Assembly (NCBI GenBank): GCA_963708675.1
Contig: CAVPTO010000003.1
Span: 4,712,001 to 4,776,000, forward strand
Source: DATAXP01 sp963708675
GTDB taxonomy: Bacteria > Planctomycetota > Planctomycetia > Pirellulales > PNKZ01
Length of the DNA stretch: 64,000 nucleotides
Reading direction: 5' to 3'
The position numbers and the translations under genes were made by a program. Position 1 is the stretch's first letter. Each line of letters opens with the position of its first letter. Shown in pieces: positions 35,941 to 43,325 of this stretch. The notes beneath the pieces are model-generated. The model was given only the letters and a program-made list of their open reading frames with translations, was not told where the DNA came from and ran no database searches.

Positions 35941-37263
35941 ATGAACAACGATGTGCGAAACGCCGACGTCATCATTCTTGGCGGTGGAGCGGCAGGGCTC
36001 GAGGCTGCTTCGGCATTGGCTCGTTCGGGGTTAAACGTTGCCATTCTCGAAGCCCGTGACCGGCTCGGTGGCCGCATCGATACGCGCCACGCCGCCGATG
36101 ATGCGAAAATCGTCGTCGAACGTGGAGCGGAGTTCGTTCACGGTCGCGCTCGCGAAACGTTCGATCTCATCAAGGCCGGCAAACTCGACGTCGTGAAACT
36201 CGACGAAGAGCACCTACGATTCAATGGGCAATGGAGTGACTGTGGCCAATGGTGCGACGACGATTCTTGGGAGCAGGTCGAAGAGTTGATGTCGCGGCTT
36301 GAGCGCGAAGAGTCGGTCGACGAAACGTTCGCCGACTTTCTCGCCCGTGAGGGTCGCGACCTTTCGCCGTCAGTGCGGGCGATGGCGATCGCGTTTGTCG
36401 AAGGGTTCAACGCTGCCGATCAACACAAGATCGGCACGCTTGGGCTCGTCGAATCGCAGCGCGAGTCGGAACGCATCGAGGCCGATACGTCGTTTCGTTT
36501 ACCCGGCGGTTACGATCAACTGGTGCGCGTGCTGGTCGAGAGTTTGCCCCTGAACCGCGTCGCGATTCACACCGGCACAGTCGTCACGAACGTGCGATGG
36601 AGCGCCGGGCATGTCGAGGTCGAGACGGTTACGTCTACCGGCGAACGCTCGACGTTCACAGCGCGGGCAGCGATCGTCACCCTGCCGCTCGGCGTGTTGA
36701 AAGCGCCGGTTGGCTCGCCCGGCGCCGTGCGCTTCGAGCCCGAACTCACCGAGAAACGCGAGTCGCTCGATCATCTGATCATGGGGGACGTCGTGAAGGT
36801 GGTGATGCGATTTCGCACGGCGTTTTGGCGCGACTCGCATCCGAAGTTGTCGTTCGTGCACGCGCTCGACGAGGCGATACCGACGTGGTGGACGCAATCA
36901 CCGATCGACGTGCCCCTGCTCACCTGCTGGGCCGGCGGAGCGCAGGCAGCAAAGCTAGTGACGATGACAGACGCCGCGATCGTCGACGTCGCTTTGCAGG
37001 TCGCGTCGCGCATCTTCCATCGCAGCGGTCTGCGCGAGTTGCTCGTCACGGCTGACGTCAGCGACTGGCATTGCGATCCGTTCAGCCGCGGCGCGTACAG
37101 CTACGTCGCCGTCGGCGGTGTGCACGCGGCAGACGAACTCGCTCGTCCCATCGCCGACACGCTCTATTTCGCAGGCGAAGCCACTCACGCCGGCCTCTGC
37201 GGCACCGTCGCCGGAGCGGTGGCCAGCGGATATCGCGCGGCCAAAGAGTTGCTTGACCGTTGA
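35941..37263 (+). CDS. FAD-dependent amine oxidase (flavin monoamine oxidase family)
   Basis: 440 residues. The N-terminal FAD dinucleotide motif is VIILGGGAAGLEAASALARS with ILEARDRLGGRIDT. GAEFVHGRA and the C-terminal TLYFAGEATHAGLCGTVAGA complete the FAD site, and WGPG-like segments bind the substrate. It oxidises primary or secondary amines, polyamines or amino acids to imines with release of H2O2. The substrate cannot be read. Met at 35941 is chosen because the FAD fold begins seven residues later; the open frame extends back into the palindromic repeat. Confidence 0.9.
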   Translation: MNNDVRNADVIILGGGAAGLEAASALARSGLNVAILEARDRLGGRIDTRHAADDAKIVVERGAEFVHGRARETFDLIKAGKLDVVKLDEEHLRFNGQWSDCGQWCDDDSWEQVEELMSRLEREESVDETFADFLAREGRDLSPSVRAMAIAFVEGFNAADQHKIGTLGLVESQRESERIEADTSFRLPGGYDQLVRVLVESLPLNRVAIHTGTVVTNVRWSAGHVEVETVTSTGERSTFTARAAIVTLPLGVLKAPVGSPGAVRFEPELTEKRESLDHLIMGDVVKVVMRFRTAFWRDSHPKLSFVHALDEAIPTWWTQSPIDVPLLTCWAGGAQAAKLVTMTDAAIVDVALQVASRIFHRSGLRELLVTADVSDWHCDPFSRGAYSYVAVGGVHAADELARPIADTLYFAGEATHAGLCGTVAGAVASGYRAAKELLDR

Positions 37264-37287
37264 TAGTCGGTCAAGGACGATAAGGGC

Positions 37288-37839
37288 ATGGATTCGCCAC
37301 TGCCATTGATCATTTTCGCCGGCGGCGTCTTGGTCGCCGTGATTGCGGTGATGCTTGCCTGCGCGGGCGGCGTAGTGCTGCTCGCCGCTGCGGGAGTGAA
37401 CACGATCGTGAAACTCATTCGTGAGATTCTACGCTCACCGCGAATCGACATTCGCCACCTGATCGTGTTGGTCGTGGCGACGGCCGTGGCGGCGACGATT
37501 GGCCGCGAGGTCGAGTCAACGGGGGGCAAACTGCTGAGCATGACGGCGTTCTTCGGAATGCTTGTGGCCGTCTGCGTTGTCGAAATGTTCAATGGCGAGG
37601 CACGCGTCCGTGCTGCGCGACTATCGAGTCGAGCGCCGCGGCATCGCGTGTGGCGTGTTTATCGGCGTGAGAGTCTGATTCATCGGCAACGCACAACGAC
37701 CCACGGACGGCAGTCCGTGGGCTTGGGTGGTTACACCGATGCCAGCTCGGGCACTTCGGCCAACGACTCGTACGCGCCGAGGATGAGCTTGCGAGTTTCG
37801 TCCCAGCCGGTGCAGGCGTCGGTGATGGAGACGCCGTAG
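37288..37839 (+). CDS. hypothetical membrane protein with repeat-derived C-terminus
   Basis: 183 residues as open frame. Residues 1-100 are convincing: three hydrophobic helices (LPLIIFAGGVLVAVIAVMLA, GGVVLLAAAGVNTIV, MTAFFGMLVAVCVVEMF) separated by charged loops. After about residue 105 the sequence becomes basic and low in quality, reads through the family G palindrome (37699-37723) and ends 109 bases inside the opposite-strand DAHP synthase gene. I infer that the original stop was lost or displaced when the palindrome arrived. The function is unknown. Confidence 0.5.
   Translation: MDSPLPLIIFAGGVLVAVIAVMLACAGGVVLLAAAGVNTIVKLIREILRSPRIDIRHLIVLVVATAVAATIGREVESTGGKLLSMTAFFGMLVAVCVVEMFNGEARVRAARLSSRAPRHRVWRVYRRESLIHRQRTTTHGRQSVGLGGYTDASSGTSANDSYAPRMSLRVSSQPVQASVMETP
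37699..37723. repeat. palindromic repeat, family G copy 2
   Basis: CCCACGGAC, loop GGCA, GTCCGTGGG: the same hairpin as 29523-29550 with changes in the loop. It lies at the 3' end of the convergent gene pair, eight bases beyond the DAHP synthase stop. Confidence 0.75.
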
Positions 37840-38801
37840 CGAAGTTTCGAGAGGTCGCTGGTCAGTTTTTGGCTGCCTTCGACGAGGTTGCTCTCAAGCA
37901 TCATGCCGACGATGTTGCGGTTGCCGGCGATGCGTTGATGCACGACGCTGTTCCAGGCGATCTCCTGGCGGCGATGGTCCTTGTCGCTGTTGGCGTGACT
38001 GCAATCGACCATGATGTTCGACTTCAGACCGGCGGCGGTCAAAGCGTCGGCGGCGATGGCCAGGTTGGCGGCGTCGTAGTTCGGTCCCGAGCGTCCGCCG
38101 CGAAGGATCAGGTGGCCCCACGGATTGCCACGCGTGTTGATGACACACGTGCGTCCGTCGAGGTCGATGCCCAGGAAACTGTGGGCGTGCTGTGCCGAGA
38201 GCATCGCGTCGATGGCGATTTGCAGGTTGCCGTCGGTGGCGTTCTTGTAGCCGACGGGCATCGACAGACCGCTGGCCATCTGGCGGTGCGTCTGCGACTC
38301 GGTCGTGCGAGCGCCGATCGACGCCCACGTGACGAGGTCAGCCACATACTGCGGTGTGATCGGTTCGAGCATTTCGGTCGCGGCCGGCATGCCCATGTCG
38401 TTGATATCAATCAGCAACTTGCGGGCGCGACGCAATCCGGAGGCAATGTCGAACGTGCCGTCGAGGTTCGGGTCGTTGATGAGGCCTTTCCAACCGACGA
38501 TCGTGCGCGGCTTTTCGAAGTAGACGCGCATGACGATGACGATCCGCGAGTTGACTTCGGCGGAGAGTTCCGTGAGACGCTGCGCGTACTCGAGCGCGGC
38601 CCGTTCGTCGTGGATCGAGCAAGGCCCGACGATCGCCAGCAGCCGGTTGTCGTCGCCGCCAAGGATGTTGCGGACGGCCTCGCGAGCGGTGACAACCGTG
38701 CGATTGCCGGCCTCGGTCATCGGCAGCTCTTCTTTGAGCAGCCTCGGGGCGGTCAACTCGGCAGTGCTGACGACATTGATATCGAAGGTTTTTTGCATCA
38801 T
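37731..38801 (-). CDS. 3-deoxy-7-phosphoheptulonate (DAHP) synthase, class I
   Basis: 356 residues, typical for the AroF/G/H type. It condenses phosphoenolpyruvate and erythrose 4-phosphate, the first step of the shikimate pathway. Signatures: LLAIVGPCSIHDERAALEYA, VIVMRVYFEKPRTIVGWKGL, NDPNLDGTFDIASGLR, NPWGHLILRGGRSGPNYDAA and DCSHANSDKDHRRQ. The metal-binding Cys, His, Glu and Asp positions of the family are present in these segments. Which aromatic amino acid feeds back on it cannot be read. MM at 38801 gives two start options three bases apart. The enzyme appears as a stand-alone gene here. Confidence 0.95.
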   Translation of the reverse strand: MMQKTFDINVVSTAELTAPRLLKEELPMTEAGNRTVVTAREAVRNILGGDDNRLLAIVGPCSIHDERAALEYAQRLTELSAEVNSRIVIVMRVYFEKPRTIVGWKGLINDPNLDGTFDIASGLRRARKLLIDINDMGMPAATEMLEPITPQYVADLVTWASIGARTTESQTHRQMASGLSMPVGYKNATDGNLQIAIDAMLSAQHAHSFLGIDLDGRTCVINTRGNPWGHLILRGGRSGPNYDAANLAIAADALTAAGLKSNIMVDCSHANSDKDHRRQEIAWNSVVHQRIAGNRNIVGMMLESNLVEGSQKLTSDLSKLRYGVSITDACTGWDETRKLILGAYESLAEVPELASV

Positions 38802-38876
38802 GCATTTATCTTAATTCGGCGTGCCGAGGTGCCAAAGGGCAAATGGCGGGGGCGATAACGCCAAATGGTGGGGCAA

Positions 38877-38906
38877 ACCCGCGCTCGGCGCGGGTCGCGG
38901 CTAACC
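38877..38906. repeat. hybrid fragment of repeat families E and F
   Basis: ACCCGCGCTCGGCGCGGGT, a family E hairpin end, is fused to CGCGGCTAACC, a family F end. It lies just beyond the stop codon of the SMP-30 gene. This is the only place where the two families are joined. Confidence 0.6.
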
Positions 38907-38911
38907 AAACG

Positions 38912-39799
38912 TCACAACCCCACGCGGGATACGAACCCCGGTCGACCACGAACGCCCGGATCGACGCGAAACAGCGCTCCGGCCGTGGGTCCGTTGGTCG
39001 CGCGGTCTTCGCCGCCGCCGGTGGTGATGAAGAGTTGATCGAGCTGCGCCCCGGCGAATGCGGGGCACGTGACCTTGGACGTCGGCAACTCGATGCGCGA
39101 CACTTCGGCGCCATCCGGCGAGTGGCGTACGACGCATCCTCCGTCGAAGTGCGCCGACCAAAGATAACCATCGGCGTCGATCGCCAAACCATCGGGGCGT
39201 GCATTGCTCTTCGACTGTGGCACGACGACGAGCGGGCGCTGATTGGAAAGGTTGCCCGTCGCGCGGTCGTAGTCGAACTGCCAGATTGTTTTCTTGCCGG
39301 TCTCGGTGAAGTACATCGTTCGTAGATCGTCGGTGAAGCCCATGCCGTTGGGCGTGCCGACGTCGTCGAGCAACTTGTGCAACGTGCCGTCGCGATCGAG
39401 TCGGTAGAGCCGGCCGTTGCGAATCACTTTGCCGTGCGCGTCTTTCACGCCCATCGTGCCGCAGAAGACGCGACCTTCGGGGTCAGCGATCACGTCGTTG
39501 AAGCGCGAGTCGAGCTCGGCTTCGATTTGTTCGACGACGGTGCGCTCGATCTTGCCATCGCGCCACACGACGACCGTTCCGAGATCTTGAAACAGCAACA
39601 GCGACCCATCGGCCTGCACTGTCATGCCGCCGACAGGACGGCCTCGGTAAATCTGCTCGTGCTTGCCGGTGACGGGGTCGAGGCGATACATCGCGCCGCC
39701 GGGGATGTCGGTCCAATAGAGCCGCTGTTCGGCTGCATGCCACGTCGGGCGTTCGCCGGTGCGACAGGGATAGTCGGCCACGATTTCAAGTTTCATCAT
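38912..39799 (-). CDS. SMP-30/gluconolactonase/LRE-like protein
   Basis: 295 residues forming a six-bladed propeller. Family features: EIVADYPCRTGERPTWHAAE with the metal-ligand Glu, LYWTDIPGGAMYRLDP, NDVIADPEGRVFCGTMG, GTPNGMGFTDDLRTMYFTET and PDGLAIDADGYLWSAHFDGG. Such enzymes hydrolyse sugar lactones (for example gluconolactone) or act on related esters with Ca2+ or Zn2+. The upstream hydrolase gene on the same strand ends in an ATGA overlap with this start (39796-39799), so the two are translationally coupled. The start has GGAG close upstream. Confidence 0.88.
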   Translation of the reverse strand: MMKLEIVADYPCRTGERPTWHAAEQRLYWTDIPGGAMYRLDPVTGKHEQIYRGRPVGGMTVQADGSLLLFQDLGTVVVWRDGKIERTVVEQIEAELDSRFNDVIADPEGRVFCGTMGVKDAHGKVIRNGRLYRLDRDGTLHKLLDDVGTPNGMGFTDDLRTMYFTETGKKTIWQFDYDRATGNLSNQRPLVVVPQSKSNARPDGLAIDADGYLWSAHFDGGCVVRHSPDGAEVSRIELPTSKVTCPAFAGAQLDQLFITTGGGEDRATNGPTAGALFRVDPGVRGRPGFVSRVGL

Positions 39800-41004
39800 C
39801 GCTCCAGTGGTTCGGGCGGCGCGATTGAGAACGACGGCGCGGTGTGCGGTTTCGGCAGGCTCGCACGATCGAGGCAATCGGCGAAGAAGGTGTCGATGCT
39901 CGCGGCGATCGTGAGAGGCTGTTCGATGAACGGAAGATGGCCGGCCGCGATGGCGACGTCGATGCGAGCGTTCGGTAGTTGCGAGGCCATGAATTGATGG
40001 CACGCGGGGGGCGTCCAACGATCGTGCTGGCCAACGATCAACAGTGTCGGCACGTCGATGCGCGGCAGCGTCTCGCGTTCGTCGAAATCGAGCATCGCTT
40101 GCAAGCCCGACATGACGATGCGAGGCGGAGCAGAGCTGAGCAGTCGCGCGAGATGGTCCAGTTCGCTCCATCCAGGCGAGCGGCCGAACATCGCCAAGCG
40201 TGTCGCGAAGTGGAGCGAGCCGTTGAGGTAACTGAGCGTGTCGATCAATCGCACGAGCGGCGAAACGGCTTTGGCGACGCGGATGAGCGGTCGGATCACG
40301 GGGCGTTCGAGGCGCGATAACTTGTCGGCCTGCGCTGCCGTGTGAATGGGGCTGGTGTATGTCGTGTCGATCAACACAAGCCCGGCGATTTGTCGGCCCA
40401 AACGATCGCGGAATCGCCGCGCGTATGTTTGGAGGATCATTCCGCCGATGCTGTGACCGACGAGCAATACGGGGCGATCGTTGCCGATCGAGCCGACGAC
40501 GGCATCCAGGTCATCGGCGAGGGTGTCGAAGTTCACGTCGCGCGTGCCGCCGGACTCGGTGTTGCCAGGCGCGGTACTGCCGGGTAACGACGAGCCCAAT
40601 CCTGGCAAATCCCATCGCACCACGCGCCATCGTGTTGCGAGGCGCTCGAGGAACGGCGTCGGCCAAATGGTGCTGTCGACCGCCCAGCCATGCGTGAGCA
40701 CGATGGTCGGCGCGTCGGCGGGGCCGAGACTTTCGACGAAGATGCGCGAACCGTCGGGGCGATCGAGGAATGATGTAGTGGCATTCGACAGGGGCGATCG
40801 CGCCGGCCGTCGCCGATGCGAGAAAAGCAGCGCTAATAGCGGGATGGCAAAGCTCGCGATGAGCATCCCGGTCCCTTGCACCAGGAAGCGATGCTTCGCG
40901 GGTTCGGTGGCGAACCAGGCTCGCAAATAATCGATGGCGCCGACGACTTGCAGCAAGCCGCCGATGCCAAGCACCCACACGCGCACGATACCGAAGGGAA
41001 ACAT
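39796..41004 (-). CDS. alpha/beta hydrolase with N-terminal membrane anchor
   Basis: 402 residues. Two N-terminal hydrophobic segments (IVRVWVLGIGGLLQVVGAI and GTGMLIASFAIPLLALLFSH) precede an alpha/beta hydrolase fold: oxyanion-hole HGWAVD, nucleophile elbow LLVGHSIGGMILQ, Asp in LLIVGQHDRWTPP, and His in AAGHLPFIEQP. Esterase, lipase or lactone-hydrolase activity is likely; the substrate is unknown. Coupling to the SMP-30 gene suggests that both act on related esters or lactones. Met at 41004 is chosen since the first membrane helix begins there; the open frame runs back to 41199. Confidence 0.85.
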   Translation of the reverse strand: MFPFGIVRVWVLGIGGLLQVVGAIDYLRAWFATEPAKHRFLVQGTGMLIASFAIPLLALLFSHRRRPARSPLSNATTSFLDRPDGSRIFVESLGPADAPTIVLTHGWAVDSTIWPTPFLERLATRWRVVRWDLPGLGSSLPGSTAPGNTESGGTRDVNFDTLADDLDAVVGSIGNDRPVLLVGHSIGGMILQTYARRFRDRLGRQIAGLVLIDTTYTSPIHTAAQADKLSRLERPVIRPLIRVAKAVSPLVRLIDTLSYLNGSLHFATRLAMFGRSPGWSELDHLARLLSSAPPRIVMSGLQAMLDFDERETLPRIDVPTLLIVGQHDRWTPPACHQFMASQLPNARIDVAIAAGHLPFIEQPLTIAASIDTFFADCLDRASLPKPHTAPSFSIAPPEPLER

Positions 41005-41066
41005 ACGCGTAACGATGGCGGAACGTGCCGAGATTTGCAACGGCGGTGCGTGTGCGAGGCGAACCG

Positions 41067-41738
41067 TCACGCCCAGGCGTGTACCCGATAGAATAGGCCG
41101 CCTGCTACGAGCGATTGCAAATATCTGCACGCCCTGTCGTCGGGAACTGCCTTCGAGAATGTCACCACAACAATGTTGCAGCCGTAATGCTTGAACCACC
41201 CGCCGCCGGTGATTTGAGCGATGACAAATAGAAATCGCTTTCCGGTTTCGGCGTCTCGCAGAATGTCAGCAGCGGCAGCGTCGGGAACGTGACCAACTTG
41301 CTGACCATTCTGACGTGTCAGCACAATCGCGTGTTTGCTGTGCTCGTTCGCTGGATCGTGAAATGCCCAGAGGCGCTCGCCTTGACTGCACGCCTTGATG
41401 ACAGCCTGCCGCCCCTCGAACGTTACGCCAGCGATGTTTTGATGAAAGTGTCCGCACCCGTGCCATTTGTCGGTTGGCAACGGCATCGGCAGAAAGGGGG
41501 GCAACGTGATCGTCGGAACTTCAACCATATTGCCGACCAGGGCTGAGCGAGCAACATCGCCGAGTGGATTCGTGGCGGTATTGACCATGGCGCCGGTTAC
41601 TGGCGCAGCCTCGGCTTCGCCGTTATCGCCAGATCGCACGGTTGTTCTGAGTGCGGACACGCCTTTGCGAATCACGCCTTTGATCGTGTTCCAAGACCCG
41701 TCCATGGTGAAAGATCCGAATGGCTCTGTCGAAAACAT
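41067..41738 (-). CDS. HIRAN-domain protein
   Basis: 223 residues. The central part (about 98-160) matches the HIRAN domain: QNIAGVTFEGRQAVIKACSQ, then LWAFHDPANEHSKHAIVLTR and GQQVGHVPDAAAADI. This domain binds single-stranded 3' DNA ends or damaged DNA in helicases such as HLTF and Rad5, and is often stand-alone in bacteria and phages. The N-terminal 95 residues are low in complexity and the C-terminus (GWFKHYGCNIVVVTFSK) may extend the fold. There is no helicase or nuclease neighbour. Met12 (41705) is an alternative start. It lies next to MITE-like copy 3. Confidence 0.65.
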   Translation of the reverse strand: MFSTEPFGSFTMDGSWNTIKGVIRKGVSALRTTVRSGDNGEAEAAPVTGAMVNTATNPLGDVARSALVGNMVEVPTITLPPFLPMPLPTDKWHGCGHFHQNIAGVTFEGRQAVIKACSQGERLWAFHDPANEHSKHAIVLTRQNGQQVGHVPDAAAADILRDAETGKRFLFVIAQITGGGWFKHYGCNIVVVTFSKAVPDDRACRYLQSLVAGGLFYRVHAWA

Positions 41739-41810
41739 CCTCGTACCGCCACGATTCTATCGTGATCCGGGCGAGCGAGCCAAACGCGACAGGAGCGTCG
41801 TCCCGCCGGC

Positions 41811-41958
41811 TATTGATCCTCAGAAAACCGCGTGAACCAGGGCCTACGCGTAGTATCACCGCTTGCGGTTTCGCGCGTCTCACGGGCGGCACGCGCGAAA
41901 CCGCAAGCGGTGATGGGTAGCATCATCGCGATTTAACTTTGTTTTCTGAGGATCAATA
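41811..41958. mobile_element. MITE-like element, family B copy 3
   Basis: 148 bases, collinear with copy 1 (10536-10680). Ends are TATTGATCCTCAGAAAAC and GTTTTCTGAGGATCAATA. Inside is GTGAACCAGGGC, then a nested palindrome with 24-base arms (ATCACCGCTTGCGGTTTCGC... and its complement). It lies four bases after the end of the PDZ gene and about 70 bases before the HIRAN gene start. Confidence 0.88.
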
Positions 41959-41962
41959 AACG

Positions 41963-43195
41963 TTACGGACGTCGTGCGGTCGCATTGAGCTGCGCTTGAA
42001 GGGCCTGCACTTCGTTCGAGAGTTCCTGAAGGCGTGTTTCGAGAATCTTGATGTCGTTGTAGGTCGTGGCGGTCGCGGCGGCCACGGTCGCTTGAGTGAC
42101 ATCTTGCAAGCGTGGCGTGAGCGTCATCGTTGTCGGGAAGGTCTTGTTCTGACGCAAGATGATCATGTTCACACGATTGCCCATCTGCTGCATGCCGAGA
42201 AGGCTCACGAACTGCGCGACGGTGCTCACCTGCGTATCGCCAACCGAACCGATGATATCGCCACCGACAAGGCCCGCCTCGGCCGCCGGACTTCCGGGAG
42301 CGACGCGTGTCACCGATACCGTGTTCGGCGAGACGTCACGCAGTGCGAGCCCCAGCATGCTGGCCTCGACCGAATTCGGATCGGCAGGCGATGACGCGGT
42401 CTGCTGCTTAGCGGCGGCCGCGGGGCCGGCATCGGCCGGAAGGATTTGGACGGTCATTTTTTCGCTTCGCGTGTCGTCGATCGGACGCGCGAACTCGACG
42501 GTGAACCCTGCCCCCGAATGCTGACGGCCAACGAAGTCGGTCATGCCCGCGATCATCGCTGATACCGGCGACGCAGGATGGCCGCCGACCGAAATCAGCA
42601 TGTCCCCCGCATGGATGCCTGCCTTGGCGGCTGGCGACATGGCTGACACGCGGTCGACAAGGACCGGCCCGTTGGGAACCTGATGGACGAACATGCCGAA
42701 AACGTTGCTTTCGGTTGCGTTGGGCGTCGGCGTGGTCGAGGTGCCTGGCCCCGTTGCTGTCTGAGCGCTCGGATCGAGCGCAACGCGAGCATCGAACGTC
42801 GTGCCGCCACGATTCAGCGTGAACGTCAACGTTTCGACACCGGTCAGGCTGAGCAGCGTGTCGTCCATACGGGCGATGGTTTGCACCGAAGCCCCGGCAA
42901 TGCGGACCACTTCGTCCCCCTTCTCGATGCCGCCGCGGGCTCCGAGGCTGCCGGGACGAACCTCGTCGATGATGACGTGCGTGACCGGAGTGCCCGAAAA
43001 TCGCAACCCGAAACGCTGCCAGACGAGTTCAGCCTTCTGACCGTCGGACATCGTGGGTGGCGTGGCTCCGCCGGTCGAGGGCGCGGTAGCACCCGCCGAT
43101 GACGTGGCCTGAGCATGCACGTAACACGGCAGCGAGGTGATCGCCGCGACGCAAACGATTCCAGCCAGCCACCATTTCAAGTCTTGCGAGCACAT
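41963..43195 (-). CDS. secreted protein with three PDZ-type domains
   Basis: 410 residues. A signal peptide (LAGIVCVAAITSLPCYVHAQ) is followed by three PDZ-like modules. Domain 1 contains VIIDEVRPGSLGARGGIEKG, domain 2 VLVDRVSAMSPAAKAGIHAG and domain 3 VSVTRVAPGSPAAEAGLVGG; each is the carboxylate-binding-loop to GD(E/M/I)(V/L/I) stretch. A C-terminal coiled coil (LETRLQELSNEVQALQAQL) should oligomerise it. There is no protease domain, so it is likely a periplasmic scaffold or chaperone for proteins with exposed C-termini. Its ribosome site lies within a stable hairpin (43203-43243), suggesting translational control. Confidence 0.82.
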   Translation of the reverse strand: MCSQDLKWWLAGIVCVAAITSLPCYVHAQATSSAGATAPSTGGATPPTMSDGQKAELVWQRFGLRFSGTPVTHVIIDEVRPGSLGARGGIEKGDEVVRIAGASVQTIARMDDTLLSLTGVETLTFTLNRGGTTFDARVALDPSAQTATGPGTSTTPTPNATESNVFGMFVHQVPNGPVLVDRVSAMSPAAKAGIHAGDMLISVGGHPASPVSAMIAGMTDFVGRQHSGAGFTVEFARPIDDTRSEKMTVQILPADAGPAAAAKQQTASSPADPNSVEASMLGLALRDVSPNTVSVTRVAPGSPAAEAGLVGGDIIGSVGDTQVSTVAQFVSLLGMQQMGNRVNMIILRQNKTFPTTMTLTPRLQDVTQATVAAATATTYNDIKILETRLQELSNEVQALQAQLNATARRP

Positions 43196-43202
43196 GGGTC
43201 AC

Positions 43203-43243
43203 GCTCCCGTTGCAGATTGGGCGATATCTGCTGCAACGGGAGC
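43203..43243 (-). promoter_or_regulatory. hairpin that buries the ribosome site of the PDZ gene
   Basis: Read on the minus strand, GCTCCCGTTGCA and TGCAACGGGAGC form a perfect 12-base stem with a 17-base loop. The second arm contains GGGAG, the only Shine-Dalgarno candidate, eight bases before the start codon at 43195. The upstream gene ends about 80 bases earlier, and no T-run follows the stem, so a translational switch is more likely than a terminator. Confidence 0.55.
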
Positions 43244-43325
43244 ATTTCATGTGCCAAGAGCGTGACCGCGGCGACCGCTTCGTCGTCCGCGGCCCATGCT
43301 GTGGCACCGGCCCAAGAGGGGGCCG

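Noticed and set aside
37869..38858. 329-codon frame opposite DAHP synthase
   Set aside because: Antisense shadow of a clearly conserved enzyme.
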